This document shows positions 8,221 to 16,173 of a DNA stretch of 64,000 bases, piece after piece. The position numbers and the translations under genes were made by a program. Under the pieces are notes generated by a model that saw only the letters and a list, made by a program, of their open reading frames with translations, made no database searches and was not told where the DNA came from. The stretch's first letter is position 1, and the number at the start of each line of letters is the position of its first letter. The stretch spans positions 700,418 through 764,417 of the forward strand of contig NC_014926.1 of assembly GCF_000185805.1 (NCBI RefSeq), in the 5' to 3' direction. The DNA is from Thermovibrio ammonificans HB-1 (lineage in GTDB: Bacteria > Aquificota > Aquificia > Desulfurobacteriales > Desulfurobacteriaceae).

Positions 8221-9148
8221 AGGCTCTGATAATCTCCTGAACCAGTCGGTGTCTTACAACGTCCTCTCGGCTGAACTGCACAATCTCTATGCCTTCAATC
8301 CCTTTGAGTATCTTGAGGGCCTCTACGAGCCCGGAGCGCTCCTTAGACGGAAGGTCAATTTGGGTCACGTCGCCCGTTATGACAACCTTTGAGCCGAAGC
8401 CCAGCCTCGTGAGGAACATCTTCATCTGCTCCCTTGTTGTGTTCTGGGCCTCGTCTAAAATGATGAAGGCGTCGTTGAGGGTTCTTCCCCTCATGTAGGC
8501 CAGCGGTGCAATCTCGAACACGTTCCTCTCAAGGTAGGAGTTGACCTTCTCGGGCTCTATCATCTCGAAGAGGGCGTCGTACAGGGGCTTCAGGTAGGGG
8601 TCTATCTTCTCCTGGAGGGTTCCGGGCAGAAAGCCCAGCTTCTCTCCGGCTTCAACTGCCGGTCGTGTGAGGATTATCCTGTTCACGAGCCCCTTCCTGA
8701 AGTAGCTCACCGCCATGGCAACGGCCAGATAGGTTTTACCGGTTCCGGCCGGGCCCACCCCGAAAACCACGTCGTTCTTCTCTATGGCCTCCACGTAGCG
8801 CTTCTGGGTGGGAGTTTTGGCGATTATCTTCTTACCCCGGTAGGTCTTAACGATTACCTGGGATTGGGACTCTTTAACTTTTGACTCCCTGTGGGCCGAC
8901 AGCTGGGTGAGGTACATGTCAACGTCGCTCTTTGTGAGCTTGTGGCCCGACTTTACCAGCCCCTCCAGCTCTTTGAGGAACTGCCTTGCTTTCTCTTCGT
9001 CTTCGGAGCTTCCGTTTATCATTATCTCGTTTCCGCGGGAGCCCAGCTTCAGGTTGAGTATCTGGCCGAGCTTCCGCAGGTTCTCCTCGTGGTGGCCTAC
9101 AATCGTGTAGAAGTCTTCCGGTTCAAGCTCCAGTATTACCTTTATCAA
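8189..9148 (-). CDS. phoH: PhoH-family ATPase
   Basis: This 319-residue P-loop protein has an N-terminal KH-like segment (about residues 1-65), Walker A GPAGTGKT (132-139) and Walker B FIILDEAQN. That matches PhoH/YbeZ, an RNA-associated ATPase linked to YbeY and ribosome quality control. It starts with TTG at 9148 and overlaps the mscS stop (TTGA). The pgpH-like gene follows with a 32-base overlap. Its usual genomic partner ybeY is missing from this cluster. Confidence 0.92.
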   Translation of the reverse strand: MIKVILELEPEDFYTIVGHHEENLRKLGQILNLKLGSRGNEIMINGSSEDEEKARQFLKELEGLVKSGHKLTKSDVDMYLTQLSAHRESKVKESQSQVIVKTYRGKKIIAKTPTQKRYVEAIEKNDVVFGVGPAGTGKTYLAVAMAVSYFRKGLVNRIILTRPAVEAGEKLGFLPGTLQEKIDPYLKPLYDALFEMIEPEKVNSYLERNVFEIAPLAYMRGRTLNDAFIILDEAQNTTREQMKMFLTRLGFGSKVVITGDVTQIDLPSKERSGLVEALKILKGIEGIEIVQFSREDVVRHRLVQEIIRAYEEFEAGKEG

Positions 9149-10842
9149 CTCTCCTCCTTGGGAAGGTTTGGTCTCTCTATCTCCACCTTCAGGCTGTTTC
9201 TAAACCAAACGTCGTTCTGCGGGAACGGAATCTCAACCCCCGCCTCTTTCAGTTTATACCAAGCCCTGAAGTAGAAGTCGCTGATTATGTTCCTGACCCA
9301 CATATCCTTTCTTACGTCTATCCAGAATATCGCCCTGAAGATTAGGGCACTGTCTCCCAGCTCCTCGAACCTTACCATTTTCGGCAGGAACCTGACGGTG
9401 TAGGGAAGCTCCTCTATCACCTCTTCGAGTAGCCTCTTCACCTCTTTCGGGTCGGAGGAGTAGGCAACCCCTACGGGTATCTTGAGCCTCACGTACGGGT
9501 CTTTGAGGGAGAAGTTGACTATCGGGGAGCTTATGAACGATGAGTTGGGAATCGATATCTCCACCCCGTCGTTTGTCCTGATGATTGTTGAGAGTATCCC
9601 TATGTCTTCAACTTTGCCGAAAACGCTGGGGCTGGTGCTTCCAAGCGTGGAAACCGACACCGACGGTAGCTCGACTATGTCTCCCACTTTAAGCTTCTTG
9701 CTGAACAGTAGGATGAAGCCGCTGACGTAGTTGTTCATTATGGTCTGAAGGCCAAAGCCCAGTCCGACTCCCAAGGTTCCCGCAATCGGCAGTATCACCT
9801 TCCAGGTGATTCCTAAGGTAGAGAGCAGTATTATGGAGTTAAACAGAACCCCCAGGTTGAAGATGAGTGCCTCTGCCGAGCCCCCTTCAACCTCCCTGCG
9901 CTCCTTCGGGAATGTGAGTTTTATCAGTTTCTTCACTATGTTGAGCAGGTTGAAGAGTATAACGGCGAGGGTGCCGAAGGTTATTATGTTCCCCACCGAT
10001 ATCTTTACCAAGTCTGTTTTTATCAGGTAGGCGTTCTCCAGCTTGTCAAAGAGGGAGCCGAGGTTTGAAAAGCCCGAAAGGAGCTTCACCAGGAGTATCA
10101 GGTAGAGAACCGTCAGGAGGCTTTTGAGGTTGTTCTCTACCACTTTTGAGTCCTGCTGGGGAAGCTCTTTGCAGACCCTTTTTACGAGCTCCGGTATCCC
10201 CTTTGAGTAGGCGAAGGTGAAAACGGCGGTGAGGAAGACGATGATTGCTATTCCGATGAGGGTTTTGAAGTTGAAGTTCAGGTAGTTTACTTCCCACAGG
10301 CCGAAGAGCAGGAGCATGGCCGTTGTACTGCTTAGCCTGAAAATCCTTGCGACGAACTCGTTTTTAAGGGTCTCTCCAATCTCCCAGACTACCGCCGTGG
10401 CTCCGAGGAAGATGAAGAGCTTCTTCAGCCTAACGCTCCACACCAACACCTGGGCGTTCTGAACCGGCGGGAATAGGAAGAAGAGAGAGAGCAGGTATGC
10501 CACTATGAAGGCCAAGTAGGGCAGGAGCTTCTTCCTTCCCCGTTTGCCGGTTAGCAGGTGAACCGCCCGGGTAAGGTGCAGGGCCGCAACCAGAATGGCC
10601 GTGTTCCGCAGGAGCTCCCTGAAGACCCACTCCTTGTAGTAGTCCGACAGCTGCCAGCCCGCCCCAAACAGCGCCAGCGACACCACCGTTATAACGGCTG
10701 CATCTGCAACGAGCCGCTCTTTAAGCCTTGTTACAACCAGTCGGCGCACAAGGAGCTCCAGCCCCAGAGCTCCAACAACGAGCAAAATGAACAGCAGGAA
10801 GGGGGCGTGCTCTCTGAGAAAGAGCGGCAGCTGGCTACTCAA
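9145..10842 (-). CDS. MscS-family mechanosensitive channel
   Basis: The 565-residue protein has at least eight hydrophobic helices in the first 350 residues. The conserved pore and upper beta-domain of MscS follow (VGLGFGLQTIMNNYVSGF, then KLKVGDIVEL), and the C-terminal alpha/beta cytoplasmic vestibule comes last. It is longer than E. coli MscS because of extra N-terminal helices, as in the YbdG/YnaI/MscM types. It should open under membrane tension to release solutes. It starts with TTG at 10842, inside the tail of sbcC. Confidence 0.9.
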   Translation of the reverse strand: MSSQLPLFLREHAPFLLFILLVVGALGLELLVRRLVVTRLKERLVADAAVITVVSLALFGAGWQLSDYYKEWVFRELLRNTAILVAALHLTRAVHLLTGKRGRKKLLPYLAFIVAYLLSLFFLFPPVQNAQVLVWSVRLKKLFIFLGATAVVWEIGETLKNEFVARIFRLSSTTAMLLLFGLWEVNYLNFNFKTLIGIAIIVFLTAVFTFAYSKGIPELVKRVCKELPQQDSKVVENNLKSLLTVLYLILLVKLLSGFSNLGSLFDKLENAYLIKTDLVKISVGNIITFGTLAVILFNLLNIVKKLIKLTFPKERREVEGGSAEALIFNLGVLFNSIILLSTLGITWKVILPIAGTLGVGLGFGLQTIMNNYVSGFILLFSKKLKVGDIVELPSVSVSTLGSTSPSVFGKVEDIGILSTIIRTNDGVEISIPNSSFISSPIVNFSLKDPYVRLKIPVGVAYSSDPKEVKRLLEEVIEELPYTVRFLPKMVRFEELGDSALIFRAIFWIDVRKDMWVRNIISDFYFRAWYKLKEAGVEIPFPQNDVWFRNSLKVEIERPNLPKEES

Positions 10843-13519
10843 CGGTCACCTCCGAGTAGCCGTTTACCATTCTCACTTTAATCGTTTGGTCTGCAACAAC
10901 TTCAAGTTCGGGGTCGTGGGTTATTACAACCATTTGGGGTATGGAGTTTTTCAGCTTCATCAGGAGCTCTGTAAGGGCCGTTCTCCTGGGCTGGTCCAGG
11001 TGGACTGTGGGCTCGTCGAGGACTAAGAGCTCCATCTTTTGGTTAAACTGCTTAGCCATTGCAAACCTTAGGGCCAGGGCGAAGGCTATCTGCTGGCCCC
11101 CCGACAGCTGCTCTAAGGTTAGTGTTCCCCTGCCGGGTACTCCGAAGGAGACTGTAAAGTCTTCGTCTATCTCCACTTCGCTGAAGTCGAAGTCGAAGGC
11201 CGCAAAGAGCTCTTTACACTGCTGGGCAACTTGGGGCAGAAGCTCCCTCCTTACCCTCTGGAGGAAGCCCCTTTCGGGGTGGAAGCTCCTCTCCTGTATC
11301 TCAAGGAGGGAGACGGCGTCCTTCAGCTTCGATGCACACTGTTTTTCAACTTCCAGCCTCTTGAGCTCTTCCCTTATTGCCCCTATCTGCCTGCGGAGCT
11401 CCTCTATCTCCCCTTTGAGCTTTGAGGCCTCCTCTATGAGGCTTCTGATTCTCCTCTCTCCGTCCTCTTCCTCCTTCTGGAGCTTCCGGAGCTTATCCCT
11501 CACCGGGTTCAGAGCTTTAAGCTCTTGGGAGAGCTCTCGCTCTTTTTCCTTAAAGCTCTTTAACTCTTGTTCAAGGCGGTTTAGCTCTTCCCGTATCCGC
11601 TCCTTTTCTGATAGCGCTCCCTTTATCTTCTCCAGCTCCCTTGCGCTCTTTTCGAGCTCTCTGATTCTGGCCTCTACCTGCTCTCTCTTCTTGAGCTCGG
11701 GGGCCACTCTGTCCCTGATTTCCCCTGCCCTTTTTAAGAGCTCCTCCTTCTCCCTCTTTGTGGCCTCGAGCTCTTCCTTGAGTTTTTGGAGCTCCTCTTC
11801 GGAGAAGCGGGAAGCCTCCTTCTTTAGGGCCTGGAGTCTCTCTTTTAGGGCGCTCAGCTCTTGAACCTCTTTGAGGTTTTCCTCCTCGAGTTTTTTAAAC
11901 TGTTTTTCCTCCTTTAAGAGCTCCTCTTTAAGCCCGTTTGTCTCCTCTTTTAGCTTTGAGAGTTCCCGGGTTTCTACTTCCAGCTCTTTTATTTGGGCGG
12001 CAAGGAGCCTTTTTTCCTCCAGTTTCCTCTGGAGCTCTTTCAGTCTCCTTTTTAGGGCGGGCTCTTCCTGCCGGAGCTCTCTGAGCTCCCTCTCCAGCTG
12101 CTCTATCAGGGTAAGGGAGCTGTTTAGCTCTTGCCGGGTCTCCTCTAAGAGCCTCTCTTTTTTCTCCGGCGTCAGTTTGGAGCCGCATATGGGGCAGGCA
12201 GACTCGGCCGTTTCAAGGGTTTGGAGCCTCTTTTTCAATAGCTCCACCTGCTCATTCAGGGTGCGGAGTTGAAGCTCTTTCTCCCTTATTGCCCTCTCTA
12301 CCTCGGAGAGCCTGTTTTGGGTCTGTAGAACCGTTTCTTCGGTTACTTGAGGCAGGGTCTCCCGGAGTTTTCGGAGCCTCTCCTCCGCCTCTTGGAGCTT
12401 TTTCAGCTCGGCCTCTTTGGCCGCAAGAGCTTCCCTCTTTTCTTTAAGCCTCTGCTGGGCCTTTTTAATTTTCTCTCTGGAGAGGAGGTTTTTCTCCTGT
12501 TGGATTTTGAGTTTCTCTTCAAAATCGGGTATGAGCCGCTTCTTCTCAAGCGCCTCTTCCGCCTGCTCAACATCCCTCTGGAGGGTGCGCTCGCGGTTTT
12601 GAAGCTCTCCGGCTCTTAAAAGGAGCTCCCTTATCTCCTTCAGCGGTTCAAGGGCCTTAACCTCCTCTTGGAGTCGGGGAAGCTCTGCCTCCAGCTTTAA
12701 AAGCTCCGTTTCCCTTGCCTTCAGCCGTTCAACGCTCTCGGCAAGCCTTTTAACGTTGCTGGAAGCGTTCTTTAGGGATGTTTCGACCCTCAGGAGCTTC
12801 TCCTTTTCCGCCTGCAGAGCGCGGAGCTCCTCTTTGATTCCCTCTACTTTTTCGGTTTCGAGCTCTCTCAGCCTTTCAACCCGCTCAAGCTCCCTCTCCT
12901 TCTCCTGAAGGCGGAGCTGAAGCTCCCTTAGCCTCTGCCGGCTCTCCTGGTAGTGCTTAACCCTTTCAACAACCAAGTTTAGGGTGTTTTTGAGTTTTTG
13001 AAGCTCCTCCTTTATCCGCCTGTGAAGCTCCCCTATCTCCTCCAGGCCCAGTAGCCTGTTCAGAACCTTCCGCCTCTCCTTGGGGGTCCCCTTGAAGAGG
13101 TCGAGAATCTCCCCCTGAGGCACGAACACCGTGTTCTTAAACAGGTTACCGTCGAGGCCCAGGTTCTCAAGGAGGTAGGCTTTAACCTGTTTAACGCCCC
13201 TTGCTACGAGTCTGCCGTCTTCGTATAGCTCCGCCTCGGAGCTCCTGCGGACGTGGATTCTCCGCTCTAAGGTGTAGAGCTTCCCCTTGTAGAGGAACTC
13301 AACCTTTACCTCTGCCGAGTTTGAGGCCCTGTTTATGAGCTCTTCGGCCTTTGCCCTTTTTAGGTCTTCCCCGAACACCCCGAAGAAAACGCCCCGGAGT
13401 ATAGAGGTCTTCCCGGAGGCGTTCTCGCCGAGAATAACAAAGGCCTGGTCGGTAAAGGGTATCTCCGTGCTCCTATGGGAGAGGAAGTTCTTTAAGCTCA
13501 GTCCCCTCAGCCTTATCAA
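10835..13519 (-). CDS. sbcC: SbcC/Rad50-type SMC ATPase
   Basis: This 894-residue protein has Walker A GENASGKTS (31-39) near the N-terminus. A very long Glu/Lys/Leu-rich coiled coil follows, broken mid-way by a zinc hook CPICGSKL. The C-terminal half-ATPase carries the signature LSGGQQ and Walker B LLVLDEPTVHLD. It is the ATPase of the SbcCD/Mre11-Rad50 nuclease that processes hairpins and double-strand ends. The nuclease partner SbcD is not in the window. The start is TTG 13519, overlapping the TGA of the 51-aa gene. Confidence 0.92.
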   Translation of the reverse strand: MIRLRGLSLKNFLSHRSTEIPFTDQAFVILGENASGKTSILRGVFFGVFGEDLKRAKAEELINRASNSAEVKVEFLYKGKLYTLERRIHVRRSSEAELYEDGRLVARGVKQVKAYLLENLGLDGNLFKNTVFVPQGEILDLFKGTPKERRKVLNRLLGLEEIGELHRRIKEELQKLKNTLNLVVERVKHYQESRQRLRELQLRLQEKERELERVERLRELETEKVEGIKEELRALQAEKEKLLRVETSLKNASSNVKRLAESVERLKARETELLKLEAELPRLQEEVKALEPLKEIRELLLRAGELQNRERTLQRDVEQAEEALEKKRLIPDFEEKLKIQQEKNLLSREKIKKAQQRLKEKREALAAKEAELKKLQEAEERLRKLRETLPQVTEETVLQTQNRLSEVERAIREKELQLRTLNEQVELLKKRLQTLETAESACPICGSKLTPEKKERLLEETRQELNSSLTLIEQLERELRELRQEEPALKRRLKELQRKLEEKRLLAAQIKELEVETRELSKLKEETNGLKEELLKEEKQFKKLEEENLKEVQELSALKERLQALKKEASRFSEEELQKLKEELEATKREKEELLKRAGEIRDRVAPELKKREQVEARIRELEKSARELEKIKGALSEKERIREELNRLEQELKSFKEKERELSQELKALNPVRDKLRKLQKEEEDGERRIRSLIEEASKLKGEIEELRRQIGAIREELKRLEVEKQCASKLKDAVSLLEIQERSFHPERGFLQRVRRELLPQVAQQCKELFAAFDFDFSEVEIDEDFTVSFGVPGRGTLTLEQLSGGQQIAFALALRFAMAKQFNQKMELLVLDEPTVHLDQPRRTALTELLMKLKNSIPQMVVITHDPELEVVADQTIKVRMVNGYSEVTVE

Positions 13520-13671
13520 GTTATCTCTTCCCTCTCAAACTCATCGAACTCTTCCGCCCCCTTTACCGCCTTCCTCTCCCCCTCTCTTAAAATAACCGTG
13601 AAGCAGAAAACGACAAACCCGAAAACCACCATCCAGGAGAAAACCATAAACAGCAGGGAACTTCCCCTCAT
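13516..13671 (-). CDS. MetS-like small membrane subunit of the NSS symporter (51 aa)
   Basis: This short gene starts at ATG 13671 behind a perfect AGGAGG ribosome site and encodes 51 residues. The start (MRGSSLLFMVFSWMVVFGF) is a single long transmembrane helix, and the tail is acidic (EEFDEFEREEIT). It lies two bases after the stop of the symporter gene. Small one-helix partners such as MetS accompany NSS transporters like MetP in other bacteria, so I infer the same role. The name rests on position and size, not on sequence identity. Its TGA overlaps the TTG start of sbcC. Confidence 0.72.
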   Translation of the reverse strand: MRGSSLLFMVFSWMVVFGFVVFCFTVILREGERKAVKGAEEFDEFEREEIT

Positions 13672-13673
13672 CT

Positions 13674-15182
13674 TTAAACCTCCTGCCTTCTCCGCTTACC
13701 TGCAAGGTAAACCATGAACATCTGAAGGGCCAGAACGAATATCATCACGAACCGGGCCGTCCACACCTGTAAGTCCCCCGACTTTAAAACGGCCGGCAGG
13801 CTCGAAACGCTCCAGGCGACCAAGATGATAAAGAGAACCACAGGTGTGACAAACTTCATCACGTAGTAGTAGAAACGGGGCACCTTAAAGAGGGCTCCCC
13901 TGTTAATCTCCTCCCACGCCCTTTCGCCTCCGAAGAGCCAGAAGAAGATAACGACCTCCAGCAGTGCGAACAGGACAACGAAGAAAGTTCCCGCCCAGAA
14001 GTCCATCTCGCTCAGCGCTTTGGGCATAAATATCGGAACCTGGGCAACCAGGAATGCGAATATCACAGTTACCGTAACCGCCACCTTTCTGCTGAAGCTG
14101 AACTCATCCTCGAGGAAGGCAACAACCGGCATGGCTATTGCAACCGAGGAGGTTGCACCGGCAAAGAAGAGCAGGAAGAACCAGAAGAACCCTATTACGT
14201 CGCCTCCCGTTAGGTTCGAGAATATTGCGGGAAGGCTCACAAAGGCAAGGTTAAATGCCCCGCTCTTTGCCACAGATGTTGCGTTCATAACCCCGAAGAA
14301 GGCAACCGCCGCCGGGATGGCTATGGAGCCCCCCAGGATAACCTCTGCAAGCTCGTTCAGCGAGGCCGCCGAGAGGCCCGATGCAACTATGTCGTCGTCC
14401 TTCTTAATGTAGGAGGCGTAGGTGATTATCGCCCCGAAGCCCAGCGAGAGGGTGAAGAATACCTGACCTGCGGCCGCAAGCCAAACTTTGGGGTTTGCAA
14501 GCTGGCTGAAATCCGGGTGCCATAGGAAGTCGAGCCCCTGAACGGCCGTGCCGTGGGGGGTTTCTATCAGGATGACCCGAACCATCAGGATGAAGGCTAA
14601 GATGAACAGGGTAGGCATTGCCACCTTGGCAAACTTCTCGATTCCTCCCCTTATGCCTCTGTAGAGTATGTAGGCGTTGAATGCCATTGTTATCAGGAAG
14701 AACAGGTAGGCCACCGGGGAGGGCCTTGTGTAGTTCCTCAGGAACTCCTCAAAGGGTTGGAGGTACTCCTTCTGGGGCAGGCTGGGGTCCGGGTGGGGCA
14801 GCATACCGAACAGGGAGAAGAACGAGTACCCTAAGGTCCACGACTCTATGTAAACGTAGTAGCACAAGACAACGAAGGGAACAAAGAGCCCCAGAGCTCC
14901 TATGTACTTGGCTATCGGGTTTCTCCACAAGAGCTCAAAGATTGCGGGTGTTGTTCCGTGGCCTTTGCTGCCTCCGTATCTACCTATTGCCCACTCTGTC
15001 CACATAAGGGGAATGGCTATCAGGAGCATGGCTATCATGTAGGGAATCATGAAGGCTCCGCCGCCGTTTTCGGCAGCCTGGGTGGGAAACCTGAGGAAGT
15101 TGCCGAGGCCTACGGCGTTTCCCGCCATGGCCAGTATCAGGCCCAGTTTACTTCCCCAGTGTTCTCTGAACTCTCCGGCCAT
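13674..15182 (-). CDS. Sodium-dependent NSS-family amino-acid symporter
   Basis: The 502-residue protein has about twelve membrane helices and the NSS/LeuT signature at its start: [20 protein letters not shown], then [20 protein letters not shown]. These residues form the first Na+ and substrate sites of LeuT-fold transporters. It should import an amino acid or related compound with Na+. The 51-aa MetS-like gene directly downstream suggests a methionine/alanine-type MetPS pair. It is the first gene of its minus-strand run; the divergent radical SAM gene begins 61 bases away. Confidence 0.9.
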   Translation of the reverse strand: MAGEFREHWGSKLGLILAMAGNAVGLGNFLRFPTQAAENGGGAFMIPYMIAMLLIAIPLMWTEWAIGRYGGSKGHGTTPAIFELLWRNPIAKYIGALGLFVPFVVLCYYVYIESWTLGYSFFSLFGMLPHPDPSLPQKEYLQPFEEFLRNYTRPSPVAYLFFLITMAFNAYILYRGIRGGIEKFAKVAMPTLFILAFILMVRVILIETPHGTAVQGLDFLWHPDFSQLANPKVWLAAAGQVFFTLSLGFGAIITYASYIKKDDDIVASGLSAASLNELAEVILGGSIAIPAAVAFFGVMNATSVAKSGAFNLAFVSLPAIFSNLTGGDVIGFFWFFLLFFAGATSSVAIAMPVVAFLEDEFSFSRKVAVTVTVIFAFLVAQVPIFMPKALSEMDFWAGTFFVVLFALLEVVIFFWLFGGERAWEEINRGALFKVPRFYYYVMKFVTPVVLFIILVAWSVSSLPAVLKSGDLQVWTARFVMIFVLALQMFMVYLAGKRRRQEV

Positions 15183-15243
15183 TTCAACCTCCGGCCATTT
15201 TGTATAAATTGAGTAGTTATTTTAAATGAACGGCGGAGGTTTT
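15183..15243. promoter_or_regulatory. Short divergent promoter region
   Basis: This 61-base AT-rich gap separates two divergent genes, so it must hold both promoters or borrow sequence from the coding regions. On the minus strand TATACA with TTCATT 18 bases upstream is a weak match. On the plus strand GGCGGAGG just before ATG 15244 is a clear ribosome site. No confident -35/-10 pair is visible for the plus strand. Confidence 0.3.
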
Positions 15244-16173
15244 ATGAGGTATATATTCGGTCCGGTTTTCTCCAGAAGGCTGGGGCTCTCTCTGGGGGTT
15301 GACCTCGTTCCCCACAAGATATGCAGTATGGACTGTCTCTACTGTGAAGTTGGGCCCACAACCGAGAAAACGGTTGAGCGGGCCGAGTACGTTCCCCTGT
15401 CGGGGGTTAAGGCGGAGCTCGATGAGTTTCTGGCCTTTAAGCCCGAGCTCGACTTTATAACCTTCTCCGGCTACGGTGAACCTACCCTCCACTCGGGGCT
15501 CGGTGAGCTCGTTAGGTACCTGAAGGAGAACTACCCCGACTACAGGCTGGCCCTTCTCACCAACGCTACCCTCCTTTACAGGGACGACGTTATAGAGGAC
15601 GTGAAAGGTATAGACGTTGTCCTTCCCTCTCTGGACGCCGCAACTCAGCCCACCTTTGAAAAACTGAACAGGCCGGTTAAGGGGCTAATGGTTGATGACG
15701 TTATTGCCGGCATAGGGCGCCTTATAAAAGAGTGCGACTGCCAGACCTGGGTGGAAACCCTGTTTGTTAAGGGGATTAACGACTCCCCGGAAGAGGTAGA
15801 GAAGCTGGGAGAGGTTATCCACGCCCTTAAACCCCACAAGTGGCAGCTTAACACCGTTGCCCGCCCGCCGGCTTACGGTGTTGAGGGGCTGTCGTACGAG
15901 GAGCTCAAGGGCATTGCCGATAGGGTAGGCTACCCCAACACGGAGATTGTTGCCCGGGGAGGGGTTAAGAGGCGGAAACTCCCCCTGCCCGACCTTAAGG
16001 AGGAAATCTACAACCTCGTTGTGAGGCGCCCGTGTCCCCTTGAGGAGATATCCGATGCCCTCGGCGTTTCGCCCGAGGAGGTGGAAAGGGCCGTTGAAGA
16101 GCTCAAGAGAGAGGGGAGGGTGAAGGAGCTTCTTTTCGGAGGGGAGCCATACGTAAAAGGGCTTTCTGGCTGA
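15244..16173 (+). CDS. Radical SAM protein with C-terminal winged-helix domain
   Basis: This protein of about 309 residues has the radical SAM cluster motif CSMDCLYC near residue 28, followed by a TIM-barrel-type core (FITFSGYGEPTLH). A small C-terminal helix-turn-helix-like segment comes last (CPLEEISDALGVSPEEVERA). It matches the COG0731-type family of Fe-S oxidoreductases, whose substrate is often unknown or wyosine-like. An in-frame ATG lies at 15226, but the one at 15244 has the GGCGGAGG ribosome site and starts cleanly at MRYIFGPVFSRRLGLSLGVD. It overlaps the next gene by 25 bases. Confidence 0.85.
   Translation: MRYIFGPVFSRRLGLSLGVDLVPHKICSMDCLYCEVGPTTEKTVERAEYVPLSGVKAELDEFLAFKPELDFITFSGYGEPTLHSGLGELVRYLKENYPDYRLALLTNATLLYRDDVIEDVKGIDVVLPSLDAATQPTFEKLNRPVKGLMVDDVIAGIGRLIKECDCQTWVETLFVKGINDSPEEVEKLGEVIHALKPHKWQLNTVARPPAYGVEGLSYEELKGIADRVGYPNTEIVARGGVKRRKLPLPDLKEEIYNLVVRRPCPLEEISDALGVSPEEVERAVEELKREGRVKELLFGGEPYVKGLSG

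Noticed and set aside
10941-11864. 307-residue plus-strand frame opposite sbcC
   Set aside because: Very Ser-rich translation typical of the reverse strand of a Glu/Leu coiled coil, no ribosome site, and sbcC is clear on the other strand.
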